A model generated the notes under the pieces. It had not been told where the DNA came from and searched no databases. It saw only the letters and a list, made by a program, of their open reading frames with translations. From positions 2,852,001 through 2,916,000 of the forward strand of contig OY969922.1 in assembly GCA_963704595.1 (NCBI GenBank): a stretch of DNA of 64,000 nucleotides. The letters run 5' to 3'. Source of the stretch: Acuticoccus sp963704595 (GTDB lineage: Bacteria; Pseudomonadota; Alphaproteobacteria; Rhizobiales; Amorphaceae). The position numbers and the translations under genes were made by a program. Of the stretch, positions 26,822 to 36,227 are shown one piece after another (within the stretch, counting starts at the first letter, position 1; each line of letters opens with the position of its first letter).

Positions 26822-27775
26822 CAGGAGGCCGCCGGCTCCGGTGCGGTCTCCTCGGCCGTGTCGTCGCCGCCGCCGCTGCTGGTGCGGCTCGGCCGCAGGT
26901 TCAGCGTGATGAGGAGCGGCGCGGCGATGAAGATCGACGAGAACGTGCCGACCACGACGCCCCAGATCATCGCGAACGTGAACGAGCGGATGACCTCGCC
27001 GCCGAAGATGAACAGCGCGACCAGCGCCAGCACCGTGGTGATCGACGTCATCAGACGTGCGCGACAGCATCTGGTTGATCGACAGGTTCAGGAGTTCGGG
27101 CATCGACATCCGCTTGAACCGGCGCAGGTTCTCGCGGACGCGGTCGTAGACGACCACCGTATCGTTGAGCGAGTAGCCGACGATGGTCAGCACCGCCGCG
27201 ATCGATGTGAGGTTGAAGTCGATCTGTGTCGCCGAATAAAGGCCGATCGTCAGGATCACGTCGTGCAGCGTGGTGAGCACGGCGCCGACGGCGAAGTGCC
27301 ATTCGAACCGCAGCCAGATGTAGGCCATGATCGCAAGGAGCGCAGCGACGACCGCGATGGCGCCGGCACGGGCAAGCTCGCCCGAGACGCGGGGGCCGAC
27401 CACCTCGACGCGGCGGAACTCCGCTTCGGCGCCGAACATCTCGCGCAGGAGGATGACGACGCGCTGCTGCGCTTCCTCGCCGCCCGGCTGCTCCGCGACG
27501 CGGATCATCACGTCGGTCGGCTGGCCGAACTCGACGATCTGCACTTCACCGAGGTTGAGGTCGCCGATGTCGCTGCGCAGGGCGCCGATGTCCACCGGTT
27601 CCTCGAAGCGCAGCTCCACAACGGACCCGCCGCGGAAATCGATGCCGTAGTTCATCCCGAAGATCAGGAACAGCGCGATCGAGGCGACGCACAGGAGGAG
27701 CGAGATCCCGACCGCCGGCACGCGCCAGCGCATGAACGGAATGTTGGTGTCACTGGGAAGCGAAAGGAGCTTCAT
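26821..27775 (-). CDS. secF: Protein translocase subunit SecF, one frameshift
   Basis: Reconstructed length is 317 residues with six transmembrane segments and a large first periplasmic domain. Family motifs are NYGIDFRGGSVVELRF, GYSLNDTVVVYDRVREN (about residues 195-211) and the closing FGGEVIRSFTFAMIWGVVVGTFSSIF. SecF works with SecD to pull exported proteins across the inner membrane using proton-motive force. One surplus base near 27055 separates NQMLSRT from LMTSITTVLALVALF. The gene is essential for efficient export in most bacteria, so the break is likely a sequence error. It lies three bases after secD. Confidence 0.9.
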
Positions 27776-27778
27776 GAA

Positions 27779-29399
27779 TTACACCGGTATCGCAGTCGGC
27801 CGCTTGCGGCGCACCCAGAGCGCCACGAGAAGCCGGGTGAACAGGAAGGCGGTGAACACCGTGGTGAGGATGCCCAGCGCCAGCGTGACGGCGAAGCCGC
27901 GGATCGGGCCGGAGCCCAGCTGGAACAGGATCACCGCCGCAATCAGCGTGGTGACGTTGGCATCGAGGATGGTGCCGAATGCCTTGGAGAAGCCGGTGTC
28001 GATGGCGAGGATCGGCGTTCGTCCCGCCTTCCCCTCCTCGCGGATGCGCTCGTAGATGAGGACGTTCGCGTCCACCGCCATGCCCATTGTGAGGACGATG
28101 CCGGCAATGCCGGGAAGCGTCAGCGTGGCGCCGAGGAGCGACAGGAGCCCCATCAGGAGGACGACGTTGGTGACGAGCGCGATGTTCGCGAACAGGCCGA
28201 ACAGGCCGTAGACGAGCAGCATCGACAGCGCGACGAGGACTGCGCCCACGATCGCCGCGGTCTCGCCGGCCGCAATGGAGTCGGCGCCGAGGCCGGGGCC
28301 GACGGTCCGCTCTTCCACCAGCGTCAGCCCGGCGGGCAGCGCGCCGGCGCGCAGGAGGATCGAGAGGTCGTTGGCCGACTGGACCGAGAATGACCCGGAA
28401 ATCTGCCCCGACCCGCCGGTGATCGGCTCGCGGATAACGGGCGCGGAGATGATTTCGTCATCGAGAACGATGGCGAACGGGCGTGCCGACGTTGCGGCTC
28501 GTCACTTCGCCGAAGCGGCGTGCACCGGCGGTGGTCAGGCGGAAGGTGACCAACGGCTCGTTGGTCTGCTGGTCGAAGCCGGGCTGCGCGTCGACGAGGT
28601 CCTCGCCCGAAAGAAGCGGGCTTTCCTCGACCACGTAGGGGCGGCCGGGCTCGACCTCGTCGTCCTCGGACGTGGTGAGCACGAGCGTACCCGCGGGCGG
28701 ACGGGTGCGCATCGCCTCGGCGCCGGAGATCGACGTGTCGACGAGGTGGAAGGTGAGCTGCGCGGTGGTGCCGACGAGGCCCTTCAGCTGCTCGGGATCG
28801 CCGCCCGGCGCCTCGACGAGGATGCGGTCCTCGCCCTCGCGCTGGATGCTCGGCTCCGTGGTGCCGAGTTCGTCGATACGGCGGCGGACCACTTCGATCG
28901 ACTGGTCGACGATCGAACGGATGCGCTGGTCGAGGCCCTCCTCGGTGAAGCCGAGGCGAAGCGTTTCGTTGGACCCTTCCGTCAGGCCGAACTCGTTGAC
29001 CGAACCACCGCCGAAGAGGGACTGGTTGAGCGGATTGACGAGACCGGTGAGACGTTCGCGCGCTTCTGCGAACTGGCTGGCGTCGCGGATGCGGACCTGC
29101 ACGGCACCGTCGACCACACCGAGGCCGGTGTAGCCGATGCGCGGCTCGTCACGCAGCGCCGTGCGAACCTCGCCCGTCAGCGAGCGCAGGCGCTTCTCGA
29201 TGTAGTCCTCCTTGTCGACCTGGTAGAGCAGGTACGCCCCGCCCTGAAGGTCGAGACCGAGAACGATCTGCTGTTTGGGCACCCAGCCCGGCAGGTCCGC
29301 GAGGACACTGCGCGGCAGGAGGTTGGGCAGCACCGCAAGGAAGCCGACCACAACGGTGAGGACGATAAGGACGATCTGCCAGCGCGCGAAGTGGAGCAT
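27779..29399 (-). CDS. secD: Protein translocase subunit SecD, one frameshift
   Basis: Reconstructed length is 539 residues. The N-terminal helix is followed by VLGLDLQGGAYLLYQVD (the SecD D1 motif), a large periplasmic domain with IDELGTTEPSIQREGEDRILVEAPG, and five C-terminal helices with GMAVDANVLIYERIREE. One surplus base near 28484 splits VTSRNVG from RPFAIVLDDE. It forms the SecDF complex with the next gene and follows yajC by six bases. The order yajC-secD-secF is the widespread arrangement. Confidence 0.92.
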
Positions 29400-29405
29400 T
29401 GCGGA

Positions 29406-29741
29406 TCAGTCGTTGGCGGCGGCAGGTTCGGGTTTGACGCGGACCTCGGTGATGGTGGCACGCACGACGCGAATCGGCTCGTTCTCGCCGAACTTCACCT
29501 CGATCTCGTTGTCGTCGACGACCTTGGTGATCTTGCCGACGAGACCGCCTGCGGTGACCACGACGTCGTTGCGCTTCACACCGGCGACCAGCGCCTGGTG
29601 GGCCTTCATCCGCTGCCGCTGCGGGCGGATGATGAGGAAGTACATGATGACGAAGATCAGAAGGAACGGGGCGAGCGAAACGATGAAGTCTGCGCCGCCG
29701 CCGGCACCCCCGGTCTGCGCGTAGGCCTCGGTCACGAACAT
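29406..29741 (-). CDS. yajC: Preprotein translocase accessory subunit YajC
   Basis: A 111-residue protein with one N-terminal helix (IVSLAPFLLIFVIMYFLII) followed by the diagnostic RPQRQRMKAHQALVAGVKRND and a C-terminal beta domain (VVVTAGGLVGKITKV). YajC associates with SecDF in the inner membrane. It is first in the yajC-secD-secF-Mth938-NDUFAF6-like transcript. The 183-bp gap to the divergent DUF815 gene should hold the promoters. Confidence 0.93.
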   Translation of the reverse strand: MFVTEAYAQTGGAGGGADFIVSLAPFLLIFVIMYFLIIRPQRQRMKAHQALVAGVKRNDVVVTAGGLVGKITKVVDDNEIEVKFGENEPIRVVRATITEVRVKPEPAAAND

Positions 29742-29924
29742 GGGTCAACCTTTGGATATGTGGCGCGCGGCATCTGTGACGTCCGAGCCGCGCCGTTCAG
29801 TTGGGCACTTAACCCCTGCGCGGTGCGATTGCAACGCGCGCGGGTGGCGGTGAACGCCCAATAACCGATCCGTTTGCACCGTCCCGTCGCCGTGCTAGGC
29901 GGTGAGCCCGAGCCGGAAACCGAC

Positions 29925-30767
29925 ATGCCCAACAAGAAACTCATCGCCCGACTGGACACGCTGATCGCGCTTCTGGAGCGCGCCGTGCCCCCCGCCCCGC
30001 CCGAGCCTGATTTCGACGCCGCAGAAGCCTTCATGTGGCACGCTGCCGCGCATCACCTTGCGCCGGTGCCGAAGGTGAGCCGGGTCGACATCGGCCTCCT
30101 CAAGGGGATCGACGCCAACCGCGACCGGCTCCTCGAGAACACCGAGCGCTTCGCCAAGGGCCTCCCCGCCAACAACGCGCTCCTCTGGGGCGCGCGCGGG
30201 ATGGGCAAGTCCTCGCTGGTGAAGGCGGTCCATGCCGCCCTCCCCGGCCTCAAGCTGGTGGAGATCCACCGGGAGGACATCTTCAGCCTGCCCGAGCTGA
30301 TGGGCATCCTGCGCCCCGCGCCGCACCGCTTCGTCATCCTGTGCGACGACCTGTCGTTCGACCCCGGCGAAACGTCCTACAAGTCGCTGAAGGCGGTGCT
30401 GGACGGCGGCGTCGAGGGGCGGCCGGAGAACGTCATCTTCTACGCCACCTCCAACCGGCGCCACATCCTGTCCCGCGACATGGTGGAGAACGAGCGCGGC
30501 ACCGCGATCAACCCCGGCGACGCGGTGGAGGAGAAGGTCTCGCTGTCGGACCGCTTCGGCCTGTGGCTCGGCTTCCACCGCTGCTCGCAGGACGAGTACC
30601 TGGCGATGGTGAACGGCTACGCCGACGCCTTCAAGCTTGGCATCGCGCCGGACGATCTGCGCCGCGACGCGCTGGAATGGGCGACGACGCGCGGCGCCCG
30701 CTCAGGCCGCGTCGCCTGGCAGTTCGTGCAGGACCTTGCGGGCCGCAAGGGCATCCACACCTCCTGA
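29925..30767 (+). CDS. DUF815 family AAA-type ATPase
   Basis: A 280-residue cytoplasmic protein with a helical N-terminus, Walker A GARGMGKSS (about residues 89-97) and Walker B FVILCDDLSFD (about 138-148). ATSNRRHIL (sensor-like) and SLSDRFGLWLGFHRC follow. These are the hallmarks of DUF815, a widespread group of uncharacterised AAA-like ATPases often next to yajC/secDF or nlpD in Alphaproteobacteria. ATG 29925 is preferred over the in-frame ATG at 29874 because the conserved region starts there and the longer start lies in probable promoter sequence. An intrinsic terminator follows the gene. Confidence 0.88.
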   Translation: MPNKKLIARLDTLIALLERAVPPAPPEPDFDAAEAFMWHAAAHHLAPVPKVSRVDIGLLKGIDANRDRLLENTERFAKGLPANNALLWGARGMGKSSLVKAVHAALPGLKLVEIHREDIFSLPELMGILRPAPHRFVILCDDLSFDPGETSYKSLKAVLDGGVEGRPENVIFYATSNRRHILSRDMVENERGTAINPGDAVEEKVSLSDRFGLWLGFHRCSQDEYLAMVNGYADAFKLGIAPDDLRRDALEWATTRGARSGRVAWQFVQDLAGRKGIHTS

Positions 30768-30787
30768 GCCCGCGGACTGCGGACACG

Positions 30788-30830
30788 AAAAAGCCCGGCC
30801 ACCATGACGGTGGACCGGGCTTTTCTTCGT
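30788..30830 (+). terminator. Intrinsic terminator after the DUF815 gene
   Basis: AAAAGCCCGG (30789-30798) pairs with CCGGGCTTTT (30815-30824), extended inward by CCACC/GGTGG with one bulged A. TTTT and CTTCGT follow. The A-run before the stem allows use from the convergent nlpD side as well. Confidence 0.88.
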
Positions 30831-30858
30831 GCCGCCCAGAAGGGTCGGCGCCGTGCCG

Positions 30859-32109
30859 TCAGGCGCCGGCGAGGTGGGGCAGCGGGTCGACCGGCTTGGA
30901 CTTCTTGCGCAGCTCGAAGTGAAGCTGCGGCATCTCGACGGAGCCGGACTTGCCGACGCTGGCGATGGACTGGCCGCGGGTCACCTTGTCGCCGCGCGAC
31001 ACCTTCAGCGTCTCGTTGTGGGCGTAGGCGGAGACCCAGTCATCGTCGTGCTGGACGAGGATGAGGTTGCCATAACCTTCCAGCTCGTTGCCGGCGTAGA
31101 TCACCGTGCCGTTCTCGGCGGCGTGGACCGGGGTGCCTGCGGGAACGGCGAGGTTGATGCCGTCGTTGCGGGCGCCGTCGGCCTGCTTGCCGAAGCCTGC
31201 GATGATCCGACCGCGGACCGGCCAGCGGAAGCCCGAGGCTGCGGCCTCGGCCTCTGCCGGGGCGGCGTCGGTCGGGGCGAGCGCGGCGCTCTGGATGTTG
31301 GCGGGCGCGGGGGCGGCTGCCGCCGGAGCCTGCGCCGCGGCCTGCGACTGGAGGGTGTTCTCGACCGGCGGGGTGGCGAGCGCTTCGGCGGGCTCGAGCG
31401 ATGCGTCGTTCATGGTCGGCGCCTGGAGGCTCGCGACCTCGTTGGGTGCCGGCGCAAGGCTCGGTGCCGGGATGCGCAGCGTCTGGCCCAGCGTCACCGA
31501 GGAGCTCGGCGGGATGTTGTTGAGCGATGCCAGCGCGGCCGGGTCGACGCGGTGCATCTGCGCGATGGAGCGGAGCGTCTCGCCGTACTGGACGACGTGG
31601 CGGCCGCCGTCGGTCTGCTGGCTCACCGGGGCGGACTGGGCGCCGAGCGGCGCCGTGGAATCGGGAATGCCGGCGGTGTCGTAGGGGTTGCTGCCGGCAG
31701 GGGCGCGGACCGGAACGATGAGGCGCATGCCGACTCGCACTTCCTCGGGACGGGCGATGCCGTTGGCTTCGAGCAGGACCGAGACAGGCACGCCGTAGCC
31801 GGTGGAGATGGTCTGCGCCGTGTCCGCCGCACCGATCTCGACGATGGGGGCGTTCTCAAGCGTGTAGCCCTGCGCCTTGAGGCGGGCCGGGGTGCCGATC
31901 TGCGCGCCTGGGGTCAGCGCCGCGGGCGGAAGCTCGGCGCTCTCGATCGGGCTGAGGGCGGTCGGCTCGGCGTTGTTGGCGCCGAAGAGCGGCGTTCCGG
32001 CAAGACGCATGTTCCCGCTCGAGCAACCGGCCGCAAGGCCGGCCACCGCCCCCACCAGGACGAGGCGGGAGAGGAGGGAATGGACGCTTCTGTTTTGCCG
32101 GCCGCGCAT
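30859..32109 (-). CDS. nlpD: LysM and LytM-domain lipoprotein, NlpD-like amidase activator
   Basis: A 416-residue lipoprotein with signal peptide and lipobox LAAGC (Cys about residue 29). Two LysM-type repeats follow (VVEIGAADTAQTIS-type near 80 and HVVQYGETLRSIAQMHRVD near 185), then an Ala/Pro-rich linker and a C-terminal LytM domain (GYGNLILVQHDDDW, AYAHNETL, LHFELRKK). The first zinc-ligand site reads NDGINLAVPAG, so the His and Asp needed for catalysis are missing, as in E. coli NlpD. It should therefore bind peptidoglycan and activate a cell-separation amidase. It lies downstream of pcm and serS, the usual nlpD-pcm neighbourhood. The ATG at 32109 leaves a standard lipoprotein signal; 32148 is also possible. 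Confidence 0.85.
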   Translation of the reverse strand: MRGRQNRSVHSLLSRLVLVGAVAGLAAGCSSGNMRLAGTPLFGANNAEPTALSPIESAELPPAALTPGAQIGTPARLKAQGYTLENAPIVEIGAADTAQTISTGYGVPVSVLLEANGIARPEEVRVGMRLIVPVRAPAGSNPYDTAGIPDSTAPLGAQSAPVSQQTDGGRHVVQYGETLRSIAQMHRVDPAALASLNNIPPSSSVTLGQTLRIPAPSLAPAPNEVASLQAPTMNDASLEPAEALATPPVENTLQSQAAAQAPAAAAPAPANIQSAALAPTDAAPAEAEAAASGFRWPVRGRIIAGFGKQADGARNDGINLAVPAGTPVHAAENGTVIYAGNELEGYGNLILVQHDDDWVSAYAHNETLKVSRGDKVTRGQSIASVGKSGSVEMPQLHFELRKKSKPVDPLPHLAGA

Positions 32110-32257
32110 GACTAATACCCTTGTGCGTCGCTGGAAATCGAGGCCCATAAGGCCGCCGATTGCGTTGACGAAACTTTAACTCGGATAGGACAATTGGCCC
32201 TCCGCCGTCAGAACCCGGTCCGAATTTGACCATCGTTCAGAGTGTGTTGCGGGAGTG

Positions 32258-32908
32258 TCACAGGGTTGGCGACGAACCGGGCAGCAAGGGAACGAAACGC
32301 ACGTCCGCAAGGCGCTCACCTTCGAGCTGCCCGTCCTCCAGGGTGCACTTCAGGAGCTCCTGGACACCGTCGCGCGGGCCGACGGGAACGACGATGATTC
32401 CCCCCTCCCCGAGCTGCTCGACGAGCGGCGCCGGCACCGCCTCCACCGCCGCGGTGACGATGATCCGGTCGTAGGGCGCACCCTCGGCCCACCCCTCGTG
32501 CCCGTCGCCGACGTGGAGTTCGACGTTGCCGATTTTGAGGACGCGGAAGCGGTCCGCGGCAAGGTCGGAGAGGAAGCGGTAGCGCTCGACGCTGACCACC
32601 TCGGCGGCGAGGTGGGCGAGGATCGCGGTCTGGTAGCCGGAGCCGGTGCCGATCTCCAGGACCCGCATCCGGGGCGAAAGCGCCAGCGCCTCTGTCATCA
32701 TCGCGACAATGGAGGGCTGCGAGATGGTCTGCCCGCACTCGATCGGCGCGGCACGGTCGGCGTAGGCGAGGCTTTTGTGCCGCGCGTCGAGGAAGAGCGA
32801 GCGGGGCACGCTCTCCAGCGCGGCGAGCACGGAGCGGCCCGCCACGTTCTGCCGGCGCAGGTGCATCGCGAGTTCGGCGCGGGCGACCTGTTCGGCATCT
32901 TCTTCCAT
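32258..32908 (-). CDS. pcm: Protein-L-isoaspartate O-methyltransferase
   Basis: A 216-residue enzyme that methylates isoaspartyl residues in damaged proteins with S-adenosylmethionine. Motif I is VLEIGTGSGYQTAIL (about residues 82-96), preceded by the substrate-loop sequence ECGQTISQPSIVAMM and followed by VVSVERYRFL, VHVGDGHEGW-type and YDRIIVTAAVEAVP segments. The ATG overlaps the serS stop (TGATG). In many Alphaproteobacteria surE sits between serS and pcm; here it is absent. Confidence 0.93.
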   Translation of the reverse strand: MEEDAEQVARAELAMHLRRQNVAGRSVLAALESVPRSLFLDARHKSLAYADRAAPIECGQTISQPSIVAMMTEALALSPRMRVLEIGTGSGYQTAILAHLAAEVVSVERYRFLSDLAADRFRVLKIGNVELHVGDGHEGWAEGAPYDRIIVTAAVEAVPAPLVEQLGEGGIIVVPVGPRDGVQELLKCTLEDGQLEGERLADVRFVPLLPGSSPTL

Positions 32909-34182
32909 CAGGCGTCGATCCTGTCGAACCCCGTGTAGGGCACCAGCACCTCGGGGATGCGGATCGAGCCGTCCGCCTCCTGATAGTTCTCCATCACCGC
33001 GATCAGCGCGCGGCCGACCGCGACGCCGGAGCCGTTCAGCGTGTGAACGAATCGCGGCGCAGCGTCCGCCTCCGGCCGGTACCGCGCGTTCATCCGGCGA
33101 GCCTGGAAGTCCCCGCAGACGGAGACTGAGGAGATCTCGCGATAGGTATCCTGTCCGGGCAGCCAGACCTCGAGATCGTAGGTGCGGCGGGCGCCGAAAC
33201 CGAGGTCGCCGGTGGAGAGGGTGACGACGCGGTAGGCGAGCCCCAGCGCCTTCAGCACCGCTTCGGCGCAGGCGGTCATCCGCTCCTGCTCGTCGAGCGA
33301 CGTCTCGGGCGTGGTGATCGCCACCATCTCGCACTTGGTGAACTGGTGCTGGCGGAGCATCCCGCGGGTGTCGCGGCCCGCGGAGCCCGCTTCGGAGCGG
33401 AAGCACGGCGTCAGCGCGGTCACGCGCATCGGCAGGACGGACGCGTCGAGGATTTCCTCGCGCACCATGTTGGTGAGGGGCACCTCGGCGGTCGGGATCA
33501 GCCAGCGGCCGTCGGTGGTGCGGAAGAGGTCTTCGGCAAACTTGGGGAGTTGGTTGGTGCCGAACACCGCCTCGTCGCGCACCAGAAGCGGCGGGCTGAC
33601 CTCGGTGTAGCCGTGCTCTGTGGTGTGCAGGTCGATCATGAACTGGCCGAGCGCCCGCTCCAGTCGTGCCAGCTTGCCGGTGAGGAGCGTGAATCGCGCG
33701 CCCGCGATTTCGGCCGCCTTGCCGACGTCCATCAGCCCGAGCGCCTCGCCGAGCGCATCGTGCTCCTTGGGCGCGAAGTCGAACTTCGGCGGCTCGCCGA
33801 CGCGGCGGAGCTCGACGTTGTCGCTCTCGTCCACACCGTCCGGCACTTCGGCGAGCGGCGTGTTGGGGAAGCTCGCCAGCGCGGCGTGCAGCTTTTCGGA
33901 GACGGCGCGTTCGGCCTCCTCCCCGCTCTGGATTTCGGCCTTCAGATGCGCGACCTCGTCGATGAGCCGCTGCGCCTCAGCCTCGTCCTTGCTTGCCTTG
34001 GCCTTGCCGATGGCCTTGGAGGCGGTGTTGCGGCGGGTCTGCGCGTCCTGAAGCCTGGCGATGACGGCGCGGCGCTCGTCGTCCAGCGCGATCAGCATGG
34101 CGGACGACGGCGGCATCTTCCGGCGGGCGAGGGCTTCGTCGAAGGCGGCGGGGTCGTCGCGCACGGCGCGGATATCGTACAT
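32908..34182 (-). CDS. serS: Serine--tRNA ligase
   Basis: A 424-residue class II aminoacyl-tRNA synthetase. The N-terminal coiled-coil arm (about residues 30-100, rich in Ala/Lys/Glu) contacts tRNA. Catalytic motifs include TEVSPPLLVRDEAVFGT, the TAEVPLTN serine-binding stretch, motif 2 CFRSEAGSAGRDTRGMLRQHQF and motif 3 with GSGVAVGRALIAVMEN. The C-terminus is VLVPYTGFDRIDA. It is intact and translationally coupled to pcm. Confidence 0.97.
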   Translation of the reverse strand: MYDIRAVRDDPAAFDEALARRKMPPSSAMLIALDDERRAVIARLQDAQTRRNTASKAIGKAKASKDEAEAQRLIDEVAHLKAEIQSGEEAERAVSEKLHAALASFPNTPLAEVPDGVDESDNVELRRVGEPPKFDFAPKEHDALGEALGLMDVGKAAEIAGARFTLLTGKLARLERALGQFMIDLHTTEHGYTEVSPPLLVRDEAVFGTNQLPKFAEDLFRTTDGRWLIPTAEVPLTNMVREEILDASVLPMRVTALTPCFRSEAGSAGRDTRGMLRQHQFTKCEMVAITTPETSLDEQERMTACAEAVLKALGLAYRVVTLSTGDLGFGARRTYDLEVWLPGQDTYREISSVSVCGDFQARRMNARYRPEADAAPRFVHTLNGSGVAVGRALIAVMENYQEADGSIRIPEVLVPYTGFDRIDA

Positions 34183-34381
34183 CGGTCTCGCTCACTGGGT
34201 TGCTGCGGCCGCGTGATAACCCGTCGCCGCCGCCGATGCGAGGGGCTGCGCGCCGCTCGCCCGGCCCCGGAGTTCGCTGCGCAGTCCGCCTTCGGTCCGA
34301 AGATTCGAGATGCGATCACTTCGCCGCTGGAGTATACACCCCGCCGAACACTTCATCGACTTTGCCCCGGAGGGCATTCAG

Positions 34382-34891
34382 TTGCGCGCGCTTAAATTAT
34401 TCCCGGCACTTTCACTTGGGGCGGCAGTGCTGTTCGGGCCGGCCGCGATGGCGCAGTCGACCACCGATGCCGTGGCCCACGGCGAATATCTCGCGACGAT
34501 CATGGATTGCGGCGGCTGCCACTCCCGCAGCTCGTTCGTCGGCCCGCCGGACCCGGAGACGTATTTGTCGGGGTCGACGGTCGGCTTCCTTGTGCCGGGG
34601 CTCGGCGTCTTCTACCCGCCCAACCTTACGCCGGACAAGGAAACCGGGCTCGGCGAGTGGAGCGACGAGGAGATCGCCGCGGCAATCCGCGAGGGCGTTC
34701 GGCCCGACGGGCGCAGGCTCGCCCCCGCGATGCCGTCGGCGAACTACGGCAAGATGACCGACGAGGACGTGCACGATCTCGTGGCGTACCTGAGGTCGCT
34801 GCCGCCGAAGCCGTTCCCGGACGAGCCGCAGCCGGCGAAGGAAGGCGAGGCGACGGCGCCTTATCTCAGCGTGGTCTTCCCCGCCAAGTAG
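34382..34891 (+). CDS. Periplasmic monohaem c-type cytochrome
   Basis: A 169-residue exported protein with signal peptide (FPALSLGAAVLFGPAAMAQ) and one haem-binding CGGCH near residue 42. The distal Met is probably in APAMPSANYGKMTDED, inside the class-I cytochrome c pattern WSDEEIAAAIREGVRPDGR...VHDLVAYLRSLPP. TTG 34382 is chosen because GGAGGG (34369-34374) sits seven bases before it and the signal peptide starts there; the ATG at 34310 would add an odd N-terminus. The protein resembles cytochrome subunits that take electrons from alcohol or aldehyde dehydrogenases. Its partner is not in the window. Confidence 0.85.
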   Translation: MRALKLFPALSLGAAVLFGPAAMAQSTTDAVAHGEYLATIMDCGGCHSRSSFVGPPDPETYLSGSTVGFLVPGLGVFYPPNLTPDKETGLGEWSDEEIAAAIREGVRPDGRRLAPAMPSANYGKMTDEDVHDLVAYLRSLPPKPFPDEPQPAKEGEATAPYLSVVFPAK

Positions 34892-34910
34892 GCGTGTCGG
34901 GCGGCCGCCG

Positions 34911-35702
34911 TCACTCCGCTGCTGCGGCGGCGGCGGCCTTCTTCTCGCGGTCCTTCTCGATGTAGCGCACGCACAGGATCGAGATCTCGTAGAGTGCCAG
35001 CGCCGGCAGGGCGAGGCCAATCTGGCTGATCGGGTCCGGCGGGGTCAGCACCGCGGCGAGGATGAATGCGATCACGATGGCGTACTTGCGCTTCTTGCGC
35101 AGGTCCGCCGCCGAGACGAGGCCCGCCCGGCCGAGCAGCGTCAGGATCACCGGCGTCTGGAACGTGATCCCGAACGCGAAGATCAGCACCATGATGAGGC
35201 CGAGATATTCGCTGGTGCGCGGCAGAAGCCTGATCGCCGCCTGCCCGTTGCCGCCCGCCTGCTCCATCGACATGAAGAACGCCATCGCGAGCGGCATCAC
35301 CATGAAGTAGACGAGGCACGCGCCGAGGACGAAGAGCACCGGCGTCGCGATCAGGAACGGCAGGAACGCGCCCCGCTCGTTGTGATAGAGCCCCGGCGCG
35401 ACGAACATGTAGATCTGCGACGCCAGCACCGGGAACGCCAGGAACAGCGCGCCGAACAGGGCTAGCTTGAGCTGGGTGAAGAAGAATTCCTGCGGCGCGG
35501 TGTAGATGAAGGAAATGTCGGCTTCCGCCCCCGCCGCCCGCTCGTAGGGCACGATCAGGATGTTGAAGATGTCCGCCGCGAAGTAGAAGCAGACCGCGAA
35601 CGCCACGGCGATCGCCAGTATCGACTTGATGAGGCGGGACCGCAGCTCGATCAGATGCTCGATCAGCGGTGCCTTCGAGGCCTCGATATCGTCCTGGCTC
35701 AT
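34911..35702 (-). CDS. tatC: Sec-independent protein translocase TatC
   Basis: A 263-residue protein with six transmembrane helices. Signatures are PLIEHLIELRSRLIKSI at the N-terminus (the twin-arginine-signal contact site), YTAPQEFFFTQLKLALFGALFLAFPVL and ILTPPDPISQIGLALP near the C-terminus. TatC recognises the twin-arginine signal of folded proteins. It overlaps tatB by four bases. Confidence 0.97.
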   Translation of the reverse strand: MSQDDIEASKAPLIEHLIELRSRLIKSILAIAVAFAVCFYFAADIFNILIVPYERAAGAEADISFIYTAPQEFFFTQLKLALFGALFLAFPVLASQIYMFVAPGLYHNERGAFLPFLIATPVLFVLGACLVYFMVMPLAMAFFMSMEQAGGNGQAAIRLLPRTSEYLGLIMVLIFAFGITFQTPVILTLLGRAGLVSAADLRKKRKYAIVIAFILAAVLTPPDPISQIGLALPALALYEISILCVRYIEKDREKKAAAAAAAE

Positions 35703-36205
35703 CGGCCCTCGGCTCCGGCGGCGGCGCGCGGCTTTTCGGCCTCGGCATCGCCTGCGGGTGTTGTGGCGGGGACCGGCTCGGCGGCTGCGGCCATCTCGGC
35801 GGCGGCCGTGGCCTCGGGCGCCGGCTGGGGCGCGGCGGCCGGCTCGGCCTTTGCGGGTTCGGTTGCTGGGCCCTTCACCGCGGCGGGCTTGTCAGCGGCG
35901 GGCTTTGCGGCGGACTTGTCGTCGATCTTGCCGGAGAAGGTCTTCCGCGTGTCGTCGAGCGACTTGCGCAGATCCTTGGTCGGATCGAGCTTGCCGATGT
36001 CCTTCTTGATGTCGTCGATGCCGGCCTGGCGTTCCGCCTCGCGCAGCGCTTCGTTGAAGGTCGACTGGAACTCCCGCGCGGTCCGCCGGACCTGACCGAA
36101 CGTCTTGCCGAACGCCCGCAGCATCCCGGGCAGTTCCTTCGGGCCGACGACGATGATTGCGATCACCGCGACGACCATGATCTCGGTCCACGAAATATCA
36201 AACAC
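35699..36205 (-). CDS. tatB: Sec-independent protein translocase TatB
   Basis: A 168-residue protein. The N-terminal helix WTEIMVVAVIAIIVVGPKELPGMLRAFGK contains the TatB-type Glu in the membrane segment and the GPKELP hinge. An amphipathic helix follows, then a long Ala/Pro/Lys-rich tail (about residues 95-168) typical of alphaproteobacterial TatB. It binds TatC to form the receptor for Tat substrates. Confidence 0.94.
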   Translation of the reverse strand: MFDISWTEIMVVAVIAIIVVGPKELPGMLRAFGKTFGQVRRTAREFQSTFNEALREAERQAGIDDIKKDIGKLDPTKDLRKSLDDTRKTFSGKIDDKSAAKPAADKPAAVKGPATEPAKAEPAAAPQPAPEATAAAEMAAAAEPVPATTPAGDAEAEKPRAAAGAEGR

Positions 36206-36227
36206 CTGAGTTTACCCGTCTATCGGT

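Noticed and set aside
27050..27060. Programmed frameshifting in secF, secD, argS or the ABC ATPase
   Set aside because: No slippery heptamers or downstream pseudoknot-like structures are evident at the breaks, and the sites differ in context and in gene type. Sequence error is simpler.
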